Of a stretch of 64,000 bases of DNA, positions 23,630-32,012 are shown in pieces. Source of the DNA: Choricystis sp. odSpoLacu1 (taxonomy: Eukaryota; Chlorophyta; Trebouxiophyceae). The stretch lies in NCBI GenBank assembly GCA_958009055.1, contig OY253652.1:806001-870000 (forward strand). The letters run 5' to 3'. The number at the start of each line of letters is the position of its first letter. Position 1 is the first letter of the stretch. Under the pieces are notes generated by a model, which saw only the letters and a program-made list of their open reading frames with translations, did no database searches and had not been told where the DNA came from. The position numbers and the translations under genes are program-made.

Positions 23630-25038
23630 ATGCAACTGCCGCGGTGAGGCCGGGAGAGAACAGGGGGGAGGGGGACGGGCGAGGCAAACACACGCGGATT
23701 GGAAGAAAAGGACACCCGTTCTAACCGAACGGTGGGAGGCGACGCGAGGGGGAGGGCGGCGGGGCGAGAGGTGCGGCGCGAGGGACGCGTGTGGTGTGGG
23801 CTGTGGGCGAGCACGCGCGAGAGAAGACACACCCCTCAAACTCTCTCACACACAGCAACGTGAGCGCCGGCCTGATTGTCGGCGTGGGCGTGGGCGCGGG
23901 CGCCACCTACCTCCTCACCCGCCCCGACGCCCGCCCCCGCCCCGCCGCCCCGTTTGGGCCGACGCCGTCCTCTTCCCACCCCGCCCTGCGCCAAGGCGCG
24001 CCCCCCGCTGATGCTCTTCGCGAGTTCCCTGGCTTCGCGGTCGGTTGGGACGCGCGCGCGAGGGTTCCGCGCTGGGTGGCTGAACACCTCACACGAGACA
24101 CCGCGCGCGGCGACGGCGACCGGTCGGCCCACTTTTTTGCCGAGGACGCAGGCCTGGACGCGCGCTGGCGCCCCACCAACGCGGATTATGCGGGCACCCC
24201 CTACGACCGCGGCCACATGGCGCCCGCCGCCGATTTCAAGGGCGACGCGGCCGCCCTGGGCGCGACGTTCACCCTCACCAACGCCGCGCCCCAAGTCGGC
24301 CCCGGCTTCAACCGCGACTACTGGGCCCGGTTTGAAAGGTTTGTCAAGACGCTGGCCACCGCGGACGGTGGCGGTGGCCGGGACGTGATTGTGTTCAGTG
24401 GGCCGCTGTGGCTGCCGTCGTCCAAAAAAAATGGAGACGGAACCTGGGAAGTCAAACACGCCGCCATCGGCACGCCTCCCAGGCTGGTGTCTGTGCCCAC
24501 CCACTTTTACAAGGTGGTGCTCGTCAAAGCGGGGCCGCTGGGGCGGGCAGCCGTTGGCGCGTTTGTGGTGCCCAACGCCCCGATCGACCCGGCCGCCCCG
24601 CTCACCGCGTTCACCGTCCCCCTCTCCGCCCTGGAGGATGCGGCGGGAGCCCGCTTCTTTGCCGACGTGGTGGACGGCGGCGGCGGCGCTGCCTCGCTGG
24701 ACGCAGCCGCGGCGCGGCACCAGGCGGCAGGGCGTGCCGCGCGCGCGCGGCTGCCCGCGGGCGAGCCCGCTGCCCTGCTGCCGCGGTCGCACGCGGCGGG
24801 CCCTGTTTCAGCGGCCGACCCGGCGCCGCCGCGTGGCGAGCCGGCTCACCTGCCCACCCCCGAGCCGCGGCGTGGGCGTGGGCGCCCGCCCAAGACGCCG
24901 CCACCAGAGGCGGGGCCGGTGTTTGTGTGGCCGGGCAAGAAAGTGAGCCACGTGTGCGACGCCACGCGGTGCCAGCTGCCGGCGGAGGAGTGGTGGAAGG
25001 AGGGCAAGAAGCGGGCGGCTGGGGAGGCAACGAAGTGA
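23630..25038 (+). CDS. ENDOG: mitochondrial-type DNA/RNA non-specific endonuclease (EndoG)
   Basis: Metal-dependent beta-beta-alpha nuclease of the EndoG/Nuc1 family. A 14-nt first coding exon (23630-23643) and exon 2 (23856-25038) join in phase 2 and give 398 aa beginning MQLPRNVSAGLIVGVGVGAG, a plausible membrane anchor or import signal. The catalytic region carries RWRPTNADYAGTPYDRGHMA; His125 in the DRGH motif is the general base. It is followed by FTLTNAAPQVGPGFNRDYW with the metal-binding Asn, and VVVPNAP-type strands (GAFVVPNAPID). Length up to about residue 290 matches the family. About 110 extra C-terminal residues follow, including RRGRGRPPKTPP, which looks like an AT-hook. The tiny first exon rests on phase and splice sites only. 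It diverges from the subtilase gene, 250 bp between starts. Confidence 0.88.
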
Positions 25039-25308
25039 GTGTGTGACGCGTCACCAAGTGCCAGGCTGCCGGCGCGGGAGGGCTAGAAGTAGGGCGGGTG
25101 AGCGGGGAGGCAAAGTCAAGTGAGTGATGAAGAGAGAGAGAGAGAGAGAGCAATTCAGTTTTTCCTTTTTCTTCTTTAAACTGCGAACACACACGCCGGC
25201 CGCGCGCCTTCACACACGCACACGATCACGCCCAAACCCGTGTCAGACAGAAGAGCGGTGGCAAGGACGTCACGACAAGGAGGGAGGCTTTCCAATCGTG
25301 CCATCTGG

Positions 25309-26045
25309 ATGCCGGGGCGCGTGCGCGCGTGGCTCAAGGCCAAGGTGAGGTGCCTTTGCATGCGTGTGTTTGCTCCAGTCAAGCGGCTGGGGGCCCAGGC
25401 AGGCGACGGAAGAGGGGCACGCCGTGGGACAGCGCGCTCACACAGCCAAAACCCTCACCCACACACCCCCAGGCCCTTGACCCACTCGCCAGCCTAGCAC
25501 GCGCCGGTGCGTCACCGCGGTCACTCGCACGCTCTGCCGGCCTGGGCTTTGGCGTCGGCTTGTGCCCGATTCCTGGCGCCCCGCTCCCCCTGCTCGCGGC
25601 GACCGCGCTGCTGGCGCGCTGCACGTGCGGCCGCGACGCCTCCCTCAACCTGCCCGCCGCCCTCATAGGCAACGCGGTGTCCCTCCCATTCCAGGTGGCC
25701 CTGCTGGTGCCCTTCCTGCGGGCGGGCGCCCGCGTCTCCGGCGGCCGCCTGCCCCGCCTGTCCCCCGCCGCCCTGCGCCGCGCGCTGTGGCACGACCCGC
25801 GGTCCCTGACCGACGTCCTGGCTGGCGCTCTGCTGGTGTGGGTGGGCGTGGCTGTCGTGGCAGCGTTCGCTGTGGCGGCTGTGCTGACTCCTGCACTGGC
25901 AGCGCTGGCCACCAGCTCCGCCCCCCTCCCCGTCCCCCGCCGCGGCAGCGACGGCAGCCGCAGTGCGGCGGATGATGACGACGTGGAGGCAGCGCCCTCG
26001 GTGAGCGAGCGAGCCCCGCTGCGGCGCGGCGTGGCAGCAAGTTAG
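25309..26045 (+). CDS. DUF2062-like membrane protein
   Basis: Exons 25309-25344 and 25473-26045 join in phase 0 to give 202 aa. The start MPGRVRAWLKAK leads into SAGLGFGVGLCPIPGAPLPL, LAATALLARCTCGRDASLNL and AALIGNAVSLPFQVALLVPF, which resemble the DUF2062 pattern (Gly-rich helix with a PxPG turn, Asn-Leu-Pro, GNxxxxP). A last hydrophobic segment (ALLVWVGVAVVAAFAVAAVL) precedes an acidic Ser-rich tail. Three to four membrane segments are likely. The biochemical role of the family is unknown to me. The start codon is supported by the donor right after codon 12. It lies head-to-tail behind EndoG. Confidence 0.72.
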
Positions 26046-26144
26046 AAGGGGAAGCGTGATTTTTGGTTTAGTTGGTTTTGGGGGCGCTGGAAACAGGCAA
26101 AAACAAAACACAGCAGGACAGAACACAAAGCAACACACTCCTCC

Positions 26145-27249
26145 TCACTTCAACGGTGGCAACCCCAACGACGCGCGCAGCCTGTTGGTCTCATCGATCG
26201 ACAGGCCGTCCCCCTCCTTCCCCCCCTTGGCCCGTTTGGGCGAGCCAGACCGCGACCGTCGGCGGGGGGGCGACCGCCGCCCCCGCCGGTCGTAGCGGTC
26301 GTCGCCGCCACCGTACACGCCACGCTCCCGGTCGGAGCGGGAGAGTTGCCACTTTTCGCGGCGACGGGGCGAGCGCGACCGGGGGCGCTCGCCGGGGGAG
26401 CGCGACCGCTGACGGTCACGAGGCGACCTCGACCGCCGCCGTTCGCCAGGCGACCTCGACCGCCGCCGCGGCGGTGGCGGCAGGGACGCGGACGGCAACT
26501 CCCCGTCCTCCACGGCGCGGACAGACGCTGCCCTACCTCTCTCCTCCGCCGCCTCCGCTTCCGCCCTCTCCGTCGCCTGCATCGCCTCAAACTCGGCCGC
26601 CAACGGCGAAACCCGCGGCGCCAGCGCGCCCGTCGCCACCAGGGACCGGCGCGGCGGCAGGCGCGGCAGGGCCACATCGAACAGCGTCTCCCCCACCAGC
26701 AGGCTGTCGACAACTTCGTCCACGTAGGACAGGGCGTACGTTCCATCCGGGTGGCGCACCCGCACGCGGCGGGCGTCGGCGAGCAGGGGCTCCAGGTAGC
26801 GGAAGACGTCAGCCGGGCGCGCGGTCAGCCGCCAGTAAAACGCGCCCAACAACCTCACATACTTGTGGGTGTCCTGCTTGACGTACTCCAGCACGACATC
26901 TGGGTCGGGCTGAATCTGGAGCAGCTTGAGAGTCAGGCACACAAAGCGCGAGGGTTTGCGCGTGGGGCCGACGGAGCCTCCAATCGACCTCAACTCCACC
27001 GCCTTGTCCAGCACGGTGCCCGCGGTCAGGCCGAAGCAGTGCTGTTTCCAGTAGGTGGTTTCGTACACTTTGAGGCGCAGGATGCGTTCGATGAGGTTCT
27101 GTGGAGGGTGGAGTGGGGGAGGGGAGGTGGTGGGAGCGTCCCTTGCTGCTCTCACTCCTGTCCCACACACACGCACATCACACACACTCACTCACCTGCG
27201 GGTTGGTGCCGCGAATGTCGGCCGCCTCCTTGTCGGTGCGGTTGGCCAT
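26145..27249 (-). CDS. PRPF38A: pre-mRNA splicing factor PRP38 with RS tail
   Basis: Tri-snRNP component needed for spliceosome activation. Exon 1 (27196-27249) gives MANRTDKEAADIRGTNPQ, and exon 2 (26145-27098) continues NLIERILRLKVYETTYWKQH, a near-signature of PRP38. It goes on with CLTLKLLQIQPDPDVVLEYV and KYVRLLGAFYWRLTARPADV. The joined protein is 335 aa, close to human PRPF38A (312). The C-terminal third is an Arg/Ser-rich region with RRRSRSPGERRRSRSPRDR-type repeats. It diverges from the alpha/beta hydrolase (211 bp between starts) and converges on the DUF2062-like gene 100 bp away. Confidence 0.95.
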
Positions 27250-27460
27250 GGTGGCGTGAACAAAAAATCATGCGGCAGGGGGGGCACCTTGAGGGGCAAG
27301 GCAAGGGGTGGCTGGCGGTGCGCACGCAGGGGGGAGAGAGAGACGCGCGCGCGCCGCAGCACACGCGCACCCGGCGCGAGAGCACGCGAGCAAAAAGAAA
27401 AGGCCGGCGCGAGTGTGTGACGCTTCGGCCACAACGCGCGTCGACGACGACGCACCGGAG

Positions 27461-28597
27461 ATGCGTGCCACCCCCGCCGCCCTCCACCCCCGCCGGCTGC
27501 CCGCCGGCCGCCCGAGCGGCGCCAGGCGGCACCGTGTGGCGCCCACACAGCCTCGCGCCACTGCGGCCGCGCCGCCGGCTGCCATCCCACCCCCCGCCCT
27601 TCTCTCGCCGCGCGCACCTGCCCCCGGCACCGAACGCCCGCGCGGCCAGCCGGGCGTGCTTGAAGGCACCTGGGTGTGGACGCCGCCCGGCAGGCCTGGC
27701 GCGCCCCCGCTGGCAGTGCGCTACACAAGGACCGCAGCCAATGATGACGCGGCGGCCGCCACCTCCCCCCCCGTCGTGTGTGTGCACGGCTTCGGCGGCA
27801 ACGCCGACCACTGGCGAAAGAACGTCGTCCCTCTCGCCTCCACCGGCCTGCGCGTGTGGGCAGTGGACCTCGTCGGCTACGGCTACTCGTCCAAACCCGA
27901 CCCCAGGACGTTTGTGGGGGGGTCGCCCTACACGTTTGACGTGTGGGGGGCGCAACTGGTGGCCTTCATCGCGGAGGTGGTTGGCGAGCCCGCCTTCCTC
28001 ACCACAAACTCGGTCGGCGGCATCGCGGCCCTGGCCGCCGCCGCGGCGTCCCCCGCCTCCGTGCGCGGCGTCCAACTGATGGACGTCTCTCTGCGCATGC
28101 TGCACACCTCCAAGCAGGCGCCCTGGCAACGCCCCCTGGTGGCGGCATTGCAACGGTTCCTGCGCGAAACAGCGGCAGGCGAAGCCTTCTTTAGCATGGT
28201 GGCCACACGCGCCACCGTCGCGTCTATCCTGAAGAAGTGTTATGATGATCCCGCCGCCGTGACGGACGACCTGGTGGCTGCGATTTTGGAGCCCGGCCTT
28301 GAGCCGGGAGCCGCGCGCGTCTTCCTCGACTTTATCTCTTATTCTGGCGACCCCCTGGCCGAAGAAATGCTGGCGTCACCACCCCTGTCCACCGGCGCCG
28401 TCCCCGTGTCTGTTCTATGGGGGGAGGCCGACCCCTGGGAAAAGTTGGAGTGGGGGCGCGCCGCGTTCACGCCGACGACGTGCCCTGGTGTGATCGAAGA
28501 GTTTGTCCCCCTCCCGGGAGTCGGCCACTGCCCTCAGGATGAGGCGCCGGACGTGGTCAACCCGCTGATCGCGCGCTTTGTGAGGCGGCACAGTTGA
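27461..28597 (+). CDS. alpha/beta hydrolase, probably plastid-targeted
   Basis: Single-exon gene of 378 aa. An N-terminal Ala/Pro/Arg-rich stretch of about 60 residues could be a transit peptide. The fold is marked by VVCVHGFGGNADHWRKNVVP (oxyanion HG), VWAVDLVGYGYSSKPDPR, a nucleophile elbow FLTTNSVGGIAAL (Ser), VLWGEADPW (acid) and LPGVGHCPQDE (His). The layout resembles plant plastid hydrolases of the pheophytinase-like group, but the elbow reads T-N-S-V-G rather than the usual G-N-S-L-G, so the substrate is undetermined. The stop is followed by GTGAGAGG. Confidence 0.82.
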   Translation: MRATPAALHPRRLPAGRPSGARRHRVAPTQPRATAAAPPAAIPPPALLSPRAPAPGTERPRGQPGVLEGTWVWTPPGRPGAPPLAVRYTRTAANDDAAAATSPPVVCVHGFGGNADHWRKNVVPLASTGLRVWAVDLVGYGYSSKPDPRTFVGGSPYTFDVWGAQLVAFIAEVVGEPAFLTTNSVGGIAALAAAAASPASVRGVQLMDVSLRMLHTSKQAPWQRPLVAALQRFLRETAAGEAFFSMVATRATVASILKKCYDDPAAVTDDLVAAILEPGLEPGAARVFLDFISYSGDPLAEEMLASPPLSTGAVPVSVLWGEADPWEKLEWGRAAFTPTTCPGVIEEFVPLPGVGHCPQDEAPDVVNPLIARFVRRHS

Positions 28598-28790
28598 GTG
28601 AGAGGTTTCTTTTTGCTGGCCGCCCTGGTGGCGGCTGCGCCGTGTTTTGTAGAAAACAAGTCAGTCGAAACGAAAAAACGAACGAAACCGGTTATTTTCG
28701 CCGCGTGACAATTCGTTTCGCGCGCATTCAGCACGCAAACCCCCCCGCGAACTGGGGCGCGCCCCCCCCCAGTCGCGCCGTCGCACAACC

Positions 28791-28813
28791 CACACACACA
28801 CACACACACACAC
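28791..28813. repeat. CA dinucleotide microsatellite
   Basis: An uninterrupted CA run immediately before the start codon at 28817, typical of several start-proximal CA/GT tracts in this window. Confidence 0.9.
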
Positions 28814-28816
28814 GCC

Positions 28817-30223
28817 ATGCGCCGCCGCGCCTCCCCCTCCCCCACCCCCTCCTTTGTCACGGGCGCGGCGTCGGACGATGGGCTCGCGTCCGCCTCCTAC
28901 CTGGACGACGGCGCCGGCTCCTCCGCCCTGCGCTCGACCTCCCTGTCTGACGACAGGCTGGACCGGGCGTCCAGCGGGGCTCGGTCGAGCGACATTGACG
29001 GCTCGTTAACGGTGTCCGACGTTGTCACAGACCCCCTAGACGACTTTCTGGAGAGGTACACGTGCGACCTGGTGCCCGTGGAGACGGTGGCCAAGCTGAA
29101 GAAGCGGTGAGACTGGAGTGTGGGTGGGTGGAAATGAGGGTTTTGTGCTTCTGGCGCGAAAGAAAAAAAAACGACACCCAACCTCCCCTCCCTCCCCCAC
29201 CCTCACACACACAGAATCGGCTCCCTCTACCTGGGCGTCAACTACTGCCCTCAACGCCCCTCCTCCCTGTGGTACAGTGTCAAACCCGCGCCCGGGGGCG
29301 GCCCGGGCGCGCCCTGGTGGCTGGCCAAGGCGGCCGTCTCCCCCCGGGGCGAGGCCACCCTGGCCTCCCCCAAACTGGACCTGCTGGGGGGGTGGCTGAG
29401 GCTGCAGTTTGTGGCGGACGCCGACGTCAAGCGGCGGCTGTACGGGCTGCGGTGGAGGTGAGATGGATGGAGAGAGAGAGAGAGGGAAGGAAGATCGGCA
29501 ACAAAAAACCTTTTTTTTTCACCCACCACCACCACCACCACCCACCATCACACAGGGTCACCACCAAATGGTCCACCTCCCCCGGCCGCATCGGCCGCAA
29601 AGAGTGCTGGCGCATCATGGACGGCCTGGACCTGCGCCCCCGCTGGTCGCTCGACGTATTCACTCCCGAGGTTGGTGGGTCGCTGGGGGCCGCCCCTCCC
29701 GCGCGCGCCCGCCGCAGCGACCACGACGACGCCTCTGCGTCCACCGCCTCCTCCACCTCCACCTCCCGCCGGCGCTCGCGCGCCGCGGTCGATCTGGGCC
29801 ACTGCCACGTGCGCGTGCCCCGGGTGGACGCCGTGGTGGACGCGGACGGCGCGGCGCGCACGCTGGCGACCCTCGCTGCCGCCCTCGCGGTCGCCCCCGC
29901 GCGCGCCGTGCTGGGGGTGCCCCTGGCCGCGGCGCGCGGCCTGTCACGCGCGGTGCGCGGTGGTGGCGGCAGCACGCGCGAACCGCGGGCCATCCCACCC
30001 CCCCTCGCCACGCAGCGCGGAGGCTTGGTGAGAGAGTTGGTTGACCAGCCGCCGCCGCCGCCGCCGCCGCCCCCCGGCGCCCCGCCGCCAGGCGAGGGAC
30101 CCGGCTTCCGCGTGCGCGGGTGGCCATGGCCGCTGGCGGTGGCGGACGCGCTGGAGGCGGGGGCGGCGCGGCTGCGGGCGGGGGGGGGGCGGGTGGACGC
30201 GGGGAGCACTGTGCGACGCGTGA
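28817..30223 (+). CDS. unidentified conserved-looking protein
   Basis: Exons 28817-29106, 29215-29457 and 29556 to the end join in phase 2 at both junctions. An acidic Ser-rich N-terminus (LDDGAGSSALRSTSLSDDRL) precedes KRIGSLYLGVNYCPQRPSSL, WWLAKAAVSPRGEATL, GGWLRLQFVADADVKRRLYG and CWRIMDGLDLRPRWSLDVF. The alternating strand-like composition suggests a beta-rich fold; I do not recognise the family. The C-terminus is uncertain. Read as given, the frame ends at TAA 30247-30249 with an odd REEREREV tail. Removing one base from the G10 run 30180-30189 ends it at TGA 30221-30223, followed by GAGAGGAGAG, which matches the post-stop pattern of neighbours. I prefer the latter (about 399 aa). Confidence 0.6.
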
Positions 30224-30291
30224 GAGAGGAGAGAGAGAGAGAGGTTTAAAACTTCATTGTTCGCACCACCCAATAACAAAGCTACACACGT

Positions 30292-30921
30292 TCAGCCGCG
30301 CGACCTCGACCTCGGCCGCGGCCGCCACCCACCGCCACCCCCGCCACGCGGCGGGTCGCCCTGCCGCCGGCCTCCACCCCCGCCGCCACGGTGGCCGCGG
30401 TCGCCGCAGCCACCCCGCCACCCGTCCCGCGCCGGCGGCCGCGGCGGCGGCGCGGGCGCCACCTTGATGACGTTGCCGTCCAGCTGGCCGCCATCCAACG
30501 CGCGCGTGATCGCAGCCGCAGCCGCGGACGACGCGGCCGTGAGGTCGCACCAGCCGCTCGGGATGCCCAGCCGCCCGTCAGTGCCCAGGGTCACGTCCAC
30601 CACGCCCCCCCACTGGGCCGCCAGCTCGCGCACGTGGCCCCCCCGCACGTTCCGCGTCAGGTTGGAGAAGCGCAGGCGCCGGGACGGCGACGGCGCGTCG
30701 CGCGGCTTGCGGGGGGCGGCGATCGCGCCCCCAGGGGACCGGCCCCGCCGCGGAGGCGACCGGGCGCCGTCGCGCGACCGGCTGCGCGACAAGCTGCGCG
30801 ACCGGGAGTCGCGGGACCGGTTGCGGTTGTGGGAGCGGGAGCGGGAGGAGGAGAAAGAGCGCGACGACGCGGAGCGCGAGCGCGAGTGGCTGCCGCGACG
30901 GGCCGGGGATCGGGACGGCAT
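30292..30921 (-). CDS. RNPS1: RNPS1/SR45-like splicing activator
   Basis: Single-exon gene of 209 aa. Residues 1-70 are an RS domain (MPSRSPARRGSHSRSRSASS). One RRM follows, with LRFSNLTRNVRGGHVRELAA, SGWCDLTAASSAAAA and RALDGGQLDGNVIKVAPAP; the LTRNV and DGGQ(L/I)DG elements are characteristic of RNPS1/SR45. A Gly/Arg-rich tail ends RPRSRSRG. The family is a peripheral exon-junction-complex and splicing factor. The start ATG at 30921 lies inside one of two duplicated DNA copies that flank the cytosine deaminase gene. Confidence 0.88.
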   Translation of the reverse strand: MPSRSPARRGSHSRSRSASSRSFSSSRSRSHNRNRSRDSRSRSLSRSRSRDGARSPPRRGRSPGGAIAAPRKPRDAPSPSRRLRFSNLTRNVRGGHVRELAAQWGGVVDVTLGTDGRLGIPSGWCDLTAASSAAAAAITRALDGGQLDGNVIKVAPAPPPRPPARDGWRGGCGDRGHRGGGGGGRRQGDPPRGGGGGGWRPRPRSRSRG

Positions 30922-31141
30922 GATGATGTGCACGAGCAGAGACCAGCGCAAGCGCGACACACGCGAGAGGAGGAGAAAAAAAAGGGGCAGCGATGTGTGG
31001 GGGATTGTTTTTTCCCATCGCTCACAAAAACTGCATTTTTTTGCGAGGGCCTCACCGCGCAAAGGCGACCACACGATAGCCTGTGTGCCCGTGTGTCAAC
31101 GTCACTACCTCCCGTGTGCACGAGCGCGCGAACCGCGGCGA
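30917..31141. repeat. duplicated promoter segment, copy A
   Basis: Diverged direct copy of 31760-31939. Shared blocks in the same order are GGCATGATG, ACGAGCAGAGA, GCAGCGATG, CAAAAACT, a T-run with GCG, GGGCCTCACCGCGC, GTGCACGAGCGCG and CGCGGCGA. It overlaps the RNPS1 start codon on the minus strand and ends at the cytosine deaminase start codon. Confidence 0.8.
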
Positions 31142-31142
31142 A

Positions 31143-31628
31143 ATGGCGCCCCCCGCAACCCAGTTCCAAGTCGGTCAAACCTTTGCCACCGACCAAGAGA
31201 AACTCCAAGTCGCGGCTGCCGAAGCACGTGCCGGCCTGGCTGAGGGCGGCATCCCCATCGGGGCCGCCCTGTTTGACGGCGCCAGCCGCCTGCTGGGCAG
31301 TGGGCGCAACCGGCGCGTCCAAGACGGCGACGCGTCGGCGCACGGCGAGACTGACGCCTTTCGCAACGCTGGCCGGCAGCGCAGCTATAGGAACGTGACG
31401 CTGGCCACTAGCCTGTCACCATGCTGGTACTGTTCGGGGTTGATCCGCCAGTTTAGGATTGGGAGAGTCATTGTGGGGGATGATCAAAACTTCAAGGGCG
31501 GCCAGGACTGGTGCGCCGAGCACGGTGCGCAGGTGACTGTCCTCAACGATGCAGGCCTCGTCCAGATGATGGGGGACTTTATAGATGCCAACCATGAGCT
31601 GTGGTGCGAGGATATTGGCGAGGAGTGA
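31143..31628 (+). CDS. FCY1: fungal-type cytosine deaminase
   Basis: Zinc hydrolase converting cytosine to uracil (pyrimidine salvage). Single-exon gene of 161 aa; yeast Fcy1 is 158. The zinc site is complete: His67 and the proton-shuttle Glu69 in ASAHGETDAF, Cys94 and Cys97 in SPCWYCSGL. EGGIPIGAALFD, NFKGG, the C-terminal FIDANHELW and CEDIGEE all follow the Fcy1 order, including the terminal EDIGE. To my knowledge land plants lack this enzyme. The last third and the 3' flank are visibly less GC-rich than neighbours. The gene lies between two direct copies of one promoter segment, so acquisition by transfer or insertion is plausible. Confidence 0.93.
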   Translation: MAPPATQFQVGQTFATDQEKLQVAAAEARAGLAEGGIPIGAALFDGASRLLGSGRNRRVQDGDASAHGETDAFRNAGRQRSYRNVTLATSLSPCWYCSGLIRQFRIGRVIVGDDQNFKGGQDWCAEHGAQVTVLNDAGLVQMMGDFIDANHELWCEDIGEE

Positions 31629-32012
31629 AAGTTAAAATAGTTTTGCGGTGTTTTCGTTGTTTGGCGGCCCAAGTCACTTTGCCTTTTGAGTCATGTTGAC
31701 GCTTAGATAGAATCTAACACTAGGGCGCGGAGGGTCGCGGCCCGCCGCGGTGGGGGAACGGCATGATGTAGACGAGCAGAGAGAAACGGCGCAGCGCGCA
31801 CGCCGCGAGCAGCGATGGTTGTTTTTCAACTCCAAAAACTCTTCCTTTTTGCGCCGGGCCTCACCGCGCGCGGCGCCACACGAACGCCCGTGTCACGCCA
31901 CGACCCCCCCCACCCGTGCACGAGCGCGACCGCGGCGAGACGTGAGCCACACCGCCCTGTGTTGGCGCGACTTTTTTTTCCATCGCCGCATTCAAGCACC
32001 CTCCCTCAAACA
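31629..32012. other. deaminase 3' flank and duplicated promoter
   Basis: Positions 31629-31730 are relatively AT-rich, presumably deaminase 3' UTR. From 31760 the segment is the second copy of the duplicated promoter and then runs into the start of the acyl-CoA-binding kelch gene. No further gene was seen. Confidence 0.6.
31760..31939. repeat. duplicated promoter segment, copy B
   Basis: Diverged direct copy of 30917-31141. It keeps the minus-strand ATGCCGT equivalent of the RNPS1 start, but that frame stops after about 14 codons, so it is a relic. It serves as the upstream region of the acyl-CoA-binding kelch gene. Confidence 0.8.
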
